In this document: positions 19,855 through 29,674 of the stretch, one piece after another
How positions within the stretch are numbered: position 1 is the first letter of the stretch
Layout of the letters: the number at the start of each line of letters is the position of its first letter
Assembly: GCA_018385395.1 (NCBI GenBank)
Contig: JAHBAD010000105.1
Coordinates: 1 to 36,256 of the forward strand
DNA from: Treponema sp.
Lineage (GTDB): Bacteria > Spirochaetota > Spirochaetia > Treponematales > Treponemataceae
Length of the DNA: 36,256 bases
Direction: 5' to 3'
The notes under the pieces: model-generated
What the model was told of the DNA's origin: nothing
Databases searched by the model: none
The model's input: only the letters and a program-made list of their open reading frames with translations
Position numbers and translations under genes: made by a program

Positions 19855-20931
19855 TTGATTTATATGTACGTTTCAGATTTCTACAAAAATATTTTTGGAT
19901 GCAAAGTATATAAGATTTCTCTTGATGCCGGCTGTACCTGTCCCACCCGCGACGGTACAAAAGGAAGCCGTGGCTGTATTTTCTGCAGCCCATCAGGTTC
20001 GGGAGATTTTGCTGCCACCCGTGGAAAGCCGGTTTCTGAGCAGATTGAAGAAGCAAAAAAACTTGTAGAAAAAAAAATTGCGGGACGGAAGGGTGAAACA
20101 GGTAGCGGCGGGAAATACATTGCGTATTTTCAGAACTTTACGAACACCTATGGAGATCCTGAACGACTGGCGGCTTTGTATAATGAAGCCGCAGCCTGTC
20201 CTGACATGGCAGGCATTTCAATCGGTACCCGTCCTGACTGCCTGAACGATAAAATCCTTTCTGAGATTTCGAAGCTTTGTGACCGCACTCCGAGCGGTGG
20301 GGACCATAGCCCCCTTGCAGGGTATAACGCCCTTGCGGGACAAAACGCCGCTTCGGACGGAAGACCTCATAACGCCCTTGCGGGACATAGCGCCGCTTCG
20401 GACGGAAGACCTCATAACGCCCTTGCGGGATATGACGCCGTCTCTCACAAAGCCTCTTTTCTTGTTTCCATTGAACTTGGGCTTCAGACGGTGAATGAAA
20501 AATCGGCAGAGTTTATTCGTCGTGGTTTTCCCCTTGAAGAATATTTTAATGCCATTCGAAAAATCCGAAAAGCAGACAGCCGCATTCACATTGTGACACA
20601 CGTAATTTTCGGACTTCCCGGTGAAACTGAAAAAGATATGATGAATACTGTGCGCACTGTCTGTGAAACAGCGGACGGAATAAAAATCAGCTGTCTTCAC
20701 ATCCTTAAGGATACTGACCTTGCAGATCTTTATGAAAAAGGCCAGGTGAAAACTCTTGGGGAAGAGGAATATTACAATTTGATTGTAAAGGCTCTAGAAA
20801 TAATCCCCAAAGATTTTGTAATTCACCGCCTGACCGGAGACGGCGCAAAATCAATTCTTATAGCCCCAATGTGGACTGCAAACAAGCGGAAAGTTCACAA
20901 TGAGCTTTCACGCCGTTTTAAGATTTTTTAA
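19855..20931 (+). CDS. YhcC/TIGR01212-type radical SAM protein carrying an in-frame tandem-repeat insertion
   Basis: SLDAGCTCPTRDGTKGSRGCIFCSP, YFQNFTNTYGD, ISIGTRPDCLND, VSIELGLQTVNEKSAEFIRRGF, HVIFGLPGETEKDMM. A likely start is ATG 19864. About 60 aa are inserted between KLCDR and SFLVSIELGLQT. Confidence 0.88.
   Translation: MIYMYVSDFYKNIFGCKVYKISLDAGCTCPTRDGTKGSRGCIFCSPSGSGDFAATRGKPVSEQIEEAKKLVEKKIAGRKGETGSGGKYIAYFQNFTNTYGDPERLAALYNEAAACPDMAGISIGTRPDCLNDKILSEISKLCDRTPSGGDHSPLAGYNALAGQNAASDGRPHNALAGHSAASDGRPHNALAGYDAVSHKASFLVSIELGLQTVNEKSAEFIRRGFPLEEYFNAIRKIRKADSRIHIVTHVIFGLPGETEKDMMNTVRTVCETADGIKISCLHILKDTDLADLYEKGQVKTLGEEEYYNLIVKALEIIPKDFVIHRLTGDGAKSILIAPMWTANKRKVHNELSRRFKIF
20324..20440. 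repeat. 45-bp tandem repeat, about 2.7 copies, in frame within the radical SAM gene
   Basis: ataacgcccttgcgggacaaaacgccgcttcggacggaagacctc at 20324-20368; near-identical copy at 20369-20413; partial third copy from 20414. Confidence 0.95.
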
Positions 20932-20951
20932 TTTTATAGTATAATTTTGTC

Positions 20952-22109
20952 ATGAGTATAATCAAAGATGAAATCGAAAAAATCAAAAAAACAGTAACTG
21001 CAAAAAATCCATACGATACAGTTATTCAGGATGTTTTAAAAGTAAAGAAAGATGAAACTGTCCTGATAATTGCAAATCCTGCAACAGTAGAAATTGCACA
21101 GGGATTTTTCCATGCAGTAAATGAAGTGAAAGGAAAACCAAGTCTGATCTTCCAGAATGACAAAACTTCTTTTGATAATGCAGAACCTTCGGTTCTTGCT
21201 GCAATAGGAACAAATCCGGATGTTGCAATTTCAGTTTCAAATATCAAACTTGGTAAAGATCCCCAGGCAACAGCAAATCCATACAAGACAGAAAACGGTG
21301 AAGAATATCCTCATATTTTTGACTATCTTCTGGATGGCAAAAAATCTATGCGCGCAGTCTGGACTCCTGGAATTACAGTAGACATGATGAACCGCACAGC
21401 CTGCATTGATTATGTTGAGCTTAAAAACCGCTGTAAAAAACTTGGAAAAATTTTCGAAGGTGCAGAATTTGTTCACGTAACTGCTCCTGGCGGAACAGAT
21501 CTTATGGTTCCTGTAAAAGGCCGCAAGCTTTTGAATGATGACGGAGATTTTTCAACTCCGGGAAGCGGCGGAAATATTCCTGCCGGTGAAGTTTTCATCA
21601 GTCCTCTGGTTCCTGGAACAGAAGCCGGCGGAGATACAAAAGGCTGTGAAGGTGTAATCGTTTATGACGGTTCCATGACTTTCTATGACGGCGACTCAAT
21701 CCTTAATATTCCAATCACATGTAAACTTGAAAATGGTTTTGTAACAGAAGTAACAGGCGGTGCTGAAGCAGAACGCCTTCTTCACACAATTTCTGATGCA
21801 GAAAAGCGTGCCATTGAATATGAAAAAAACGGAAAGCTTCCTTCAGGGAAAGGTGAAGTTTATAAACGAAATGCAAGAAATATCGGGGAACTTGGTATTG
21901 GGCTGAACCCGGCTGCAACAATTACAGGAAATATGCTGGAAGATGAAAAGGCATTCCGCACCTGTCACTTTGCCATTGGCGAAAACTATGACAACGATGC
22001 TCCAAGCCTTATTCATCTGGACGGTGTTGTGCGCTACCCGACAATCACTCTTAAGTATGCTGACGGCAGCGAAAAGATAATCCTTGATAACGGCGAATTG
22101 AAAATATAA
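20952..22109 (+). CDS. M29-like (thermophilic-type) aminopeptidase
   Basis: 385-aa ORF; VHVTAPGGTDLMVPVKGR, GGNIPAGEVFISPL, ELGIGLNPAATITGNMLEDEKAFRTCHFAIG. Confidence 0.75.
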   Translation: MSIIKDEIEKIKKTVTAKNPYDTVIQDVLKVKKDETVLIIANPATVEIAQGFFHAVNEVKGKPSLIFQNDKTSFDNAEPSVLAAIGTNPDVAISVSNIKLGKDPQATANPYKTENGEEYPHIFDYLLDGKKSMRAVWTPGITVDMMNRTACIDYVELKNRCKKLGKIFEGAEFVHVTAPGGTDLMVPVKGRKLLNDDGDFSTPGSGGNIPAGEVFISPLVPGTEAGGDTKGCEGVIVYDGSMTFYDGDSILNIPITCKLENGFVTEVTGGAEAERLLHTISDAEKRAIEYEKNGKLPSGKGEVYKRNARNIGELGIGLNPAATITGNMLEDEKAFRTCHFAIGENYDNDAPSLIHLDGVVRYPTITLKYADGSEKIILDNGELKI

Positions 22110-22113
22110 CCAA

Positions 22114-22149
22114 AAAGGGGCTGTCCCAAAAGTATGGGGCAGCCCCTTT
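22114..22149. terminator. Long bidirectional terminator-like hairpin (repeat copy 1)
   Basis: AAAGGGGCTGTCCC-aaaagtat-GGGGCAGCCCCTTT between convergent genes; near-identical to 27481-27515. Confidence 0.85.
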
Positions 22150-22154
22150 GTTAT

Positions 22155-23333
22155 TTACAGCCTTTCTGTTTTTTCAATAATGTCACGGAAGTTCTGCTGA
22201 ACAACCGGGTCTGTAATGATTCCGCGTTTTCTGTCGTAATGACTGAAAGGATCCTGAGGTGTACCTTTTGTCTGAACATCCCAAAGGACCGGACACATTC
22301 CATTCTTGTAGGCATGCAGACAGACAAGGCGCAGGTAATTCTGAATTGATTCCTGTTCTTTGTTTTTTGTCGGACATCCATATTCCCCGATGATTACTGG
22401 AATTCCGTTATCAACAAAAGTGGTTTTCATCTTTTTCATGTTTGCGGCAAGTTCCGAAACGTCCCTTGGAGTTCCCCAGGTAGTTCTGTTTTTCCCCCAT
22501 GAAACATCCTCTGAAATAATTGCGAATGGAGCAGGGGTGTAGTAGTGAACAGAAACTGCACACATGGCTGTAGGATCTTCCGGCATTTTAAAAAGCGGAT
22601 CGCAGGTTTTTCCAATGTCTGTGTTGATTCCAGAGATTAGAAGAAGTCTTGTGGCATTGTTGCCACCGGTTGAGCGGACAAGATCAACGAATGTCTGATT
22701 AATTTCATTTGAAAGTTCGTAAGCGATTTTTTTCCCTTTTACATCGCTTGAATTGTATGAGTTCCAGACAGGTGTTCCATCTTTGTTTTTAAAATTTCCA
22801 AGTTCTTCGTTCTGACTTTCAAAAATCACTTTGTCATCAAAATCGCATAAAGCTTTTGAAACCTGGCTCCAGATGGCTTTGTATTTTTTCATTGCTTCGG
22901 CTTTGTTAGAAATCATTTCAGTTTCAATCCAGCCGTAATCCCAATGTTCATTTACAATTACATACATGCCACAATCAACAGCCCAGGAAACAATTTCTTT
23001 TACGCGGGAAAGAAGTTCCGGTTTGATAGTATAGTTGCCGTCTTTACTCATCATGTTGGTCCATGCAACAGGAACACGAAGCGTTTTGAATCCTGCATCA
23101 GCATATCCCTGAATTATTTCTTTTGTGATTACAGGACTTCCCCATGCAGTTTCAAATGCACGGACTCCTCCGTTGGGGTTAATCCAGTTTCCGCATGCTT
23201 CCATTGTGTTTCCAAGGTTTATCCCAATGCCCATGTTTTCCACAAAACTCTGGGCTTTTGTTTTTTCTGCAGCAAATACTATTCCTGATGCCATAATCAT
23301 TGCAGCACAAATAGATAAAATTTGTTTTCTCAT
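22155..23333 (-). CDS. GH5 endoglucanase (cellulase, GH5_4-like)
   Basis: 392-aa ORF; signal peptide; GIGINLGNTMEACG, FKTLRVPVAWTNMM, MYVIVNEHWDYGW, VIFESQNEE, VHYYTPAPF, VIIGEYGCPT. Confidence 0.93.
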   Translation of the reverse strand: MRKQILSICAAMIMASGIVFAAEKTKAQSFVENMGIGINLGNTMEACGNWINPNGGVRAFETAWGSPVITKEIIQGYADAGFKTLRVPVAWTNMMSKDGNYTIKPELLSRVKEIVSWAVDCGMYVIVNEHWDYGWIETEMISNKAEAMKKYKAIWSQVSKALCDFDDKVIFESQNEELGNFKNKDGTPVWNSYNSSDVKGKKIAYELSNEINQTFVDLVRSTGGNNATRLLLISGINTDIGKTCDPLFKMPEDPTAMCAVSVHYYTPAPFAIISEDVSWGKNRTTWGTPRDVSELAANMKKMKTTFVDNGIPVIIGEYGCPTKNKEQESIQNYLRLVCLHAYKNGMCPVLWDVQTKGTPQDPFSHYDRKRGIITDPVVQQNFRDIIEKTERL

Positions 23334-23508
23334 TTTGATGTCCTTATTATAGATTTTCCTTCATTTTCAAATTTAAGGGATTGCGAAAATTTTTGCACCG
23401 CAAATTCTATGTAAATTTTATACAATATTCCATTGTTTTTTGATTGAAAATGTTTCGAGAAAATGGAGATATTTCATTTAGTACTTTTCTTCGGTAAACT
23501 AAAAGAGT

Positions 23509-25758
23509 ATGAAAAAACAAATCATTATTTCTGTATTATTTTCTCTTTGTATTTCAGTATTTGCCCGTCCTAAAATCGCACTTGTTCTTGGCGGTGGCGG
23601 TGCACGTGGACTTGCCGAAATTCCACTTCTGGAAGCAATTGAAGAAGAGGGGATTCCTATAGATATGGTTGTGGGAACAAGTTTTGGTTCCATTCTCGGC
23701 GCCATGTATTGTTCCGGTTACAGTCCGGCAGAAGCCCGTGAAATAATGACGAATATGGATTATCTTGGGCTATTTAATTTATTAGCTGTTGAAGATAACA
23801 GAATCCTTCCAAAAGCTTTTTCTTCGAGAGATGACGGTTACCTTTCCCTGGAATTTTCAAAACATGGACTTGGATCTACTCCTGGAATGCTTGGCGACAA
23901 CAGAATCAATCTTGCATTCTGTGATTATTTCAGCCGTGTTCAGACTGTTGATGATTTTGATCAACTGGAAATTCCGTTCCGTGCTGTCGCAACAAATGCT
24001 CTGAACGGAGAAACCATTGTTATAGACAGCGGGGCTATCAGTACGGCTATCCGCGCCAGTATGTCTATTCCTGTGGCCTGGCAGCCTTATCCTGTAGGAG
24101 ATACATATTGCTACGACGGCGGTATGAGAAACAATGTTCCTGTAAGCATTGCAAAGGAGCTTGGTGCTGATATTGTAATTGCAATTGACGTTTCATATGG
24201 AATTCAGAAATCTCCTGAAGAACTGACAGGACTTGAAGCTGCAGGAATCCAGAGTTTTATGCTGGTTGTTGCAAATAAAATGGAAGAACAGCATAAACTT
24301 GCGGATCTTATTCTTTTCCCCGATCTTAAAAAATATACAGCTGCAGATTTTATTCATGTTGATGAAATAATTGCAGCCGGTGAGAAATGTGTTTCAGAAA
24401 ACCGCGAAGCAATTCATGATTTTGCCTTACAGCTTGGTGAAATGGGTATTCAGCTTGAGCCAAAAAATCCTAAACGAAAGGGTAGTATTCATTCTAAACC
24501 TGATCTTGAAATTGAATCTTTCGTAATCCGTGATATTTCCCTTGTGGAACCCTGTCCTCTTCCTGAACCTCAGTATTATGATTCATTTATTGGGAGAAAA
24601 CTAGATGCTGAAACAAAAGCTTTGCTGGCAGAAAAACTTGAAATCCATAGGGATAGATATCATTTGTCGTCTTTGGTTTATGTGCCAAGAAAGGGAAGCA
24701 GTCCTGATAAGTGCGTAATAGAAATTCAGGCAAATCATTATTACAGCAAGCTTAATAAATTATTTGTTGGTGGTGACAACACAGTTTCTGTCGGAAAGAC
24801 ATTAATTGATACTTATCCTCGTTTCCGAAACAATCTGGATTTTCAGTTTGGTGTTTATATTGTTGAACCTTTTGAAGGTCTTTTTAAAATTCATCAGGGT
24901 AATTTGAATACTTTCAATTTCTCTGTGTATCCAAAATTATATGAATCGAAAAAGGGATTGAAGGTTTCTCTGGACACAGGATTCAGAATTGAATATGGAA
25001 GTCTTTCTCCTGAAACTGATTATCAGAATAAAAAGCGGTTGGCTTCTGAAGATAATGGTGGTGGTGTGAATTGTGCTTTCCGCATCAGTTATCTGGATAT
25101 GCTTCAGTTGACAACGGGATTTGATTTGGGCGTTAAAAATCTTTTTTCTGATCAAAGTCATTATTTTCCCCTTGAAGTCTATCATGAAGCGGTTTTTGAT
25201 AATCTTGGAAATTCATACACCGGAATGAAGGGAATAAAAATGCAGCAAAAATTTGATTTTGGATATAATATTCCAAATCTTGTTTCTGGAAAATTTAATG
25301 AATTTTTCTATGCTGGGAAAATTGACTGGTCAAACAGATGGCAGATAATTAAAAATAAATTTTCAGTCGGGTTAGATGCAACTGTTGCAGTAAACAGAAA
25401 TCTTTCTCGCCTCACTTCCGGGTTTTATGAATACGGCGGACTTTATGGTTTGTGCGGAAGTCCAGATGGAAACTATAAACGGGATTTTTTTCTTGCCGGT
25501 GTTACAGCACAATATAAGCTTTTTGAGTTTGCAAGCGTTCCTCTTCTGTTGATTGGAAAATGCAATGCTGGAATTTCAGATTCATATAATCCGTTTAATT
25601 CTTCTGATGAACTTTCTCAAAAGTTTTTTGCAGGTTGTGAAAAAGTTGATTTTGGAGCCGGGCTTTATGTTGGCGCCAAAACCGTTTTCGGAAGTCTGAT
25701 TCTGGGTGGTGGCGCCAACAGCACAGGTCAATGGAACATTACAGTGGCTTTTAATTAA
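23509..25758 (+). CDS. Patatin-like phospholipase with C-terminal outer-membrane beta-barrel (type Vd/PlpD-like architecture)
   Basis: 749-aa ORF; signal peptide; LVLGGGGARG, GTSFGS, DGGMRNNVP; C-terminal third has beta-barrel-like alternation and ends in a terminal aromatic/hydrophobic strand (WNITVAFN). Confidence 0.85.
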   Translation: MKKQIIISVLFSLCISVFARPKIALVLGGGGARGLAEIPLLEAIEEEGIPIDMVVGTSFGSILGAMYCSGYSPAEAREIMTNMDYLGLFNLLAVEDNRILPKAFSSRDDGYLSLEFSKHGLGSTPGMLGDNRINLAFCDYFSRVQTVDDFDQLEIPFRAVATNALNGETIVIDSGAISTAIRASMSIPVAWQPYPVGDTYCYDGGMRNNVPVSIAKELGADIVIAIDVSYGIQKSPEELTGLEAAGIQSFMLVVANKMEEQHKLADLILFPDLKKYTAADFIHVDEIIAAGEKCVSENREAIHDFALQLGEMGIQLEPKNPKRKGSIHSKPDLEIESFVIRDISLVEPCPLPEPQYYDSFIGRKLDAETKALLAEKLEIHRDRYHLSSLVYVPRKGSSPDKCVIEIQANHYYSKLNKLFVGGDNTVSVGKTLIDTYPRFRNNLDFQFGVYIVEPFEGLFKIHQGNLNTFNFSVYPKLYESKKGLKVSLDTGFRIEYGSLSPETDYQNKKRLASEDNGGGVNCAFRISYLDMLQLTTGFDLGVKNLFSDQSHYFPLEVYHEAVFDNLGNSYTGMKGIKMQQKFDFGYNIPNLVSGKFNEFFYAGKIDWSNRWQIIKNKFSVGLDATVAVNRNLSRLTSGFYEYGGLYGLCGSPDGNYKRDFFLAGVTAQYKLFEFASVPLLLIGKCNAGISDSYNPFNSSDELSQKFFAGCEKVDFGAGLYVGAKTVFGSLILGGGANSTGQWNITVAFN

Positions 25759-25816
25759 AAGCATGTAATTGAGACCTTTTGCATACACCATAATTTTTCT
25801 ATATAATAGAAAAACT

Positions 25817-27439
25817 ATGGCAAACGAAACAACTTATAACCACTGGGCTGACCAGGTGGCAGCAAGAATCATCAAAGAAAAGGGTGATCTTCCTTCTTAT
25901 ACTTGTGCCTCAGGTATTACTCCTTCAGGTACTGTTCATATCGGTAACTTCCGTGAAATCATCACAGTAGACCTTGTAGTTCGCGCTCTCCGTGATGCCG
26001 GAAAAAATGTCCGCTTTATTTATTCCTGGGACGACTACGATGTATTCCGTAAAGTTCCTGGCAACATGCCAAAACCAGAAGTGCTTCAGAACTATCTTCG
26101 TTATCCAATCACTTCTGTACCTGACACTTTTGACCGCGACGAAAACTATGCACGTCATCACGAAGTTGATATTGAAACACAGCTTCCACGTGTAGGAATT
26201 CATCCTGAATTTCTTTACCAGTCTTCACGCTATCAGGCACACCGTTATGTAGAAGGTATGAAGAAAGCTCTTCAGAACCGTGAACTTATCAAGGAATGTC
26301 TGAACACATACCGTGATGATGAACACAAAATGAAGCCTGAAGATGTTTACTGGCCAACATCAATTTTCTGTGGGAAATGTAAGAAAGACACAACTGAAAT
26401 CACTGGTTACGACGGAGAATACGGCGTTTCTTACAAATGTGAATGCGGCTGCGAAGAAACTGTAGATATCCGTGAATTCGGCGGAATCAAACTTGGCTGG
26501 CGTGTTGACTGGCCAATGAGATGGAACGAAGAAAAAGTAGTATTCGAACCAGGCGGAAAAGACCACATCAGTCCTGGCGGAAGCTATGACACTGCTAAAG
26601 AAGTTTCAAAGAAAGTATTCGGATGGGATGCTCCTGTTACAATGAAATACGACTTTGTTAAGCTTAAAGGGGTGCCAGGAAAAATGTCTTCTTCAAAAGG
26701 AAAAGTAATTTCCCTGGTTGATGCTCTTGAAGTTTACCAGCCTGAAGTTCTGCGCTACATTTTTGCCCAGAATAAAGTGGATCACGAATTCTCAATCAGC
26801 TTTGACCTGGACGTTCTTACAATTTACGAGGCTTATGACAGAACAGAACGCTATGTTTGGGGAACTGAAGAACCAAAAGAAAAAGATCCTGCAAAGAAAG
26901 CTTCTCTTCTGGCCCGCGAAAAACGCATTTATGAACTTTCACAGATTGACGGTATGCCTTCTGTAATGCCTTACCAGGTTCCATTCCGTCTTCTTACAAC
27001 ACTTCTTCAGACATACGACGGAGACGTTGATGCAGTAATTAAATCTCTTGGAGACGTAAAACCTGAACAGGAAGAATGTCTCCGCCGCCGTGCAGCCTGT
27101 GCCTGGTACTGGATAAATGAATCGGCACCTGACTGTGCAGAAGATATGTGCTTCAAAATCCGCAAAGACGGTTCAAAAGCTGAAGATATTACTGGCGACA
27201 TGCTTAAAGCTATTCAGCGTGTTCGTGACGAAGTTGTACCTCGCGTTGGCTCATTTGCCATGGATAAAGAATGTCAGCAGGCTATGTACGACATCGCTAC
27301 AGAAATGGGACTGGACGCAAAAGCACTGTTCACAGCCCTTTACCACGCAATCATCGGAAAAGACCAGGGACCACGCCTTGCAAACTTCATGAAGATTATA
27401 GGTAAAGAAACACTTACTCAAATCTTAAGCGTTTACTAA
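25817..27439 (+). CDS. lysS: Class I lysyl-tRNA synthetase
   Basis: ORF from ATG 25817 (MANETTYNHWADQ); class I motifs SGITPSGTVHIGNFRE and GVPGKMSSSKGK. Confidence 0.93.
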   Translation: MANETTYNHWADQVAARIIKEKGDLPSYTCASGITPSGTVHIGNFREIITVDLVVRALRDAGKNVRFIYSWDDYDVFRKVPGNMPKPEVLQNYLRYPITSVPDTFDRDENYARHHEVDIETQLPRVGIHPEFLYQSSRYQAHRYVEGMKKALQNRELIKECLNTYRDDEHKMKPEDVYWPTSIFCGKCKKDTTEITGYDGEYGVSYKCECGCEETVDIREFGGIKLGWRVDWPMRWNEEKVVFEPGGKDHISPGGSYDTAKEVSKKVFGWDAPVTMKYDFVKLKGVPGKMSSSKGKVISLVDALEVYQPEVLRYIFAQNKVDHEFSISFDLDVLTIYEAYDRTERYVWGTEEPKEKDPAKKASLLAREKRIYELSQIDGMPSVMPYQVPFRLLTTLLQTYDGDVDAVIKSLGDVKPEQEECLRRRAACAWYWINESAPDCAEDMCFKIRKDGSKAEDITGDMLKAIQRVRDEVVPRVGSFAMDKECQQAMYDIATEMGLDAKALFTALYHAIIGKDQGPRLANFMKIIGKETLTQILSVY

Positions 27440-27480
27440 AATCATAAAAATTTTCTGGTTTATAAAAATCAGTTGAAAAT

Positions 27481-27517
27481 AAGGGGCTGTCCCAAAAGAA
27501 TGGGGTAGCCCCTTTTT
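27481..27517 (+). terminator. Terminator-like hairpin (repeat copy 2)
   Basis: AAGGGGCTGTCCC-aaaagaat-GGGGTAGCCCCTTTTTTT, downstream of lysS. Confidence 0.85.
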
Positions 27518-27608
27518 TTGGGTATATTTGGAAATGTATTGGATATTTTGGAGATATAACGGCATTTTAATTTTACAAATCCAAATTCGTGACTTATAAT
27601 AATGCCGT

Positions 27609-29564
27609 ATGAAACTGAATACTAAATTTTTCATCATCATTCTCCTTACTATTCTTGAAACATTCGGGCTTGTTGTATTTTTGCTTATAGGAATGCAGAA
27701 AGCAACAACAAACATGGATTTCCAGTACAGACAGGCCCGAATGCAGCTTCATCTTTCTGAGTGTGTTAATTATGTTAATAACGTTAATAACTATTCTGTA
27801 GAAATTGCAACGGTTTATGATAAATGGCAGGATCAGGTAAAACTTCTTGAAGATGATATTGATTATTTGACAGGAGATAATCTTGATAAGCTTTCTGCAG
27901 AGATGCAGGAAACGGTAAAATATATTCCTGTCCTCTGGAAATCTGTTAGAAATTCTCTTTTATACATTGGTGATGAATTCAAAAAACTTCAGGATATTAA
28001 TATTTCAGATTCAGATAACTTTTATTTGAAAACTTATGGAATTGGCGGAGCAAAACCGTTTATTAAAGATTCCCCGATTTTTGCTGAAATTGAGGAGCTA
28101 TGGCGAAAAATTGCAGAGCTTACTACAAATTTCCGGTCTACTTCAGCAATGATGGCTGAGACAAATGAGAGTGCAGTAATTAAATTAAGTAATATTACTC
28201 TTGAAGAAGAAAAAAGTTTTGCACAGCTGGCAATTATCATTGCCATTATAGCTTCCATAATGTTGTATGGCATAACCCGACTTGTAACAGGTTTTGTTGT
28301 CAACAGGATAAAAAAGGTCCGTGATGTTTCAGGAGTTCTCCGTGAAAAGGATTTTACTATAAAAATGAATCCTAATGGTTCTGATGAAATGGTTGACCTT
28401 ATGCAGAACATGAATGACATGGTTCTTGAACTGAACGGATTTTTGAACACTGTAAAAGATACTGCGGCAAAGGCAATCGATTCCGGGGCAAAAATCAGCA
28501 GTTCTGCAAATTCGACGGCAGCAGCTACAACTGAAATTGACGCAAACATTGAATCTATCACCCGGGAATTTGACCAGATTTCTCAGTCTGTAGAACGAAC
28601 TGTTCAGATAATTGCAGAAATGAACAATCAGATTGATAATCTTGTTCATTACAATCAGAGTCAGACAGAAGCTATTGATAATGCAAATAAGACTGTTATT
28701 GATGTTGCATCAGTTTTGAATCAGATGGCTCATACCGCTTCTGAGCGAACAAAGGATGCAAAAGAAATGAATGGCCTTGTTGCAGATGGTGATGCAAAGA
28801 TTAAGCTTTCTGCAAAAAAAATGGAAGAAATCAAGGAACAGCTTAAGGAAATTAGTGGTATTGTAAAAATCATTAATGATATTGCAAGTCAGACAAACCT
28901 GCTTTCTATGAACGCGGCAATTGAATCGGCTCACGCAGGCGAAGCCGGAAAAGGATTCAGTGTTGTTGCAGAAGAAATCAGAAATCTTGCAGAAAACACA
29001 GCTGTAAACGCAAAGAAAATTAAAGAAGCTATTGGCGAAATTGTAAACTCTGTAGCTGATGCAAACGTAGCAGGAAACCAGGCTTCGGAAGCATTTGGTA
29101 AAGTGCGTGAAAATGCCGATCAGGTTGTTCTTTCCATGGAAGCTATGGCAAGTGATATTTCGAAACTCGACGGTCAGATGCGTTCTATAAAAGACAAAAC
29201 CGAAGTAACAGCTCAGGCTGCTGATGAAATTAACGGCTTTGGAAATAAGCTTGCTGAAAAACAGAAGACAGTGTCAGAAGAAGTAGCTTCAATGAACAGT
29301 CTCTTTTCGGAAGTACAGAATGGAATTCATGAAATCAAACGGGGAACATCTGATATTGTTTTGAGAATTAATGAGGTTAATGAGAACTCAAAGGATAGTT
29401 TCAGTAATATGACAGAGCTTGAAACAATACTTGGAGAATTCAAGACAGAAAATCCGGAAGCTCAAACAGAGACGGCTGAATCTGAGGGAACTGAGGCAGA
29501 AGAGGTTTCCGAAGGAACGGATGAAATTCCACAGGAAGCTGTTGAAACTAAAGAAGAATTCTAA
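27609..29564 (+). CDS. Methyl-accepting chemotaxis protein
   Basis: 651-aa ORF; two TM segments, HAMP-like region, signalling hairpin [44 protein letters not shown]. Confidence 0.95.
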   Translation: MKLNTKFFIIILLTILETFGLVVFLLIGMQKATTNMDFQYRQARMQLHLSECVNYVNNVNNYSVEIATVYDKWQDQVKLLEDDIDYLTGDNLDKLSAEMQETVKYIPVLWKSVRNSLLYIGDEFKKLQDINISDSDNFYLKTYGIGGAKPFIKDSPIFAEIEELWRKIAELTTNFRSTSAMMAETNESAVIKLSNITLEEEKSFAQLAIIIAIIASIMLYGITRLVTGFVVNRIKKVRDVSGVLREKDFTIKMNPNGSDEMVDLMQNMNDMVLELNGFLNTVKDTAAKAIDSGAKISSSANSTAAATTEIDANIESITREFDQISQSVERTVQIIAEMNNQIDNLVHYNQSQTEAIDNANKTVIDVASVLNQMAHTASERTKDAKEMNGLVADGDAKIKLSAKKMEEIKEQLKEISGIVKIINDIASQTNLLSMNAAIESAHAGEAGKGFSVVAEEIRNLAENTAVNAKKIKEAIGEIVNSVADANVAGNQASEAFGKVRENADQVVLSMEAMASDISKLDGQMRSIKDKTEVTAQAADEINGFGNKLAEKQKTVSEEVASMNSLFSEVQNGIHEIKRGTSDIVLRINEVNENSKDSFSNMTELETILGEFKTENPEAQTETAESEGTEAEEVSEGTDEIPQEAVETKEEF

Positions 29565-29613
29565 AAAAAATTAAATTCACTTGTCACACTGTCAGTATTT
29601 TGTTATTCTGAGA

Positions 29614-29641
29614 TTGACACTTTTACAAAAAATGTCATAAT
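29614..29641 (+). promoter_or_regulatory. Candidate sigma70 promoter for the fab genes
   Basis: TTGACA (29614-29619), 16-nt spacer, CATAAT (29636-29641), upstream of fabD. Confidence 0.6.
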
Positions 29642-29674
29642 AAATATTAAAATAACATTTACAGGAAGGACAGT

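Noticed and set aside
20324-20440. CRISPR-like array
   Set aside because: Direct tandem repeats of 45 bp with no unique spacers, in frame within a CDS; no cas genes.
20218-20700. Minus-strand 160-aa ORF and plus-frame 71-aa ORF with TPLRD/GVMRSSVRSG repeats
   Set aside because: They are shadow frames of the 45-bp tandem repeat inside the radical SAM gene; no RBS or independent family evidence.
29614-29641. Fatty-acid regulator operator (tgaca...tgtca) in the fabD promoter
   Set aside because: Arms of only 5 bp with a 13-nt spacer; too weak to call.
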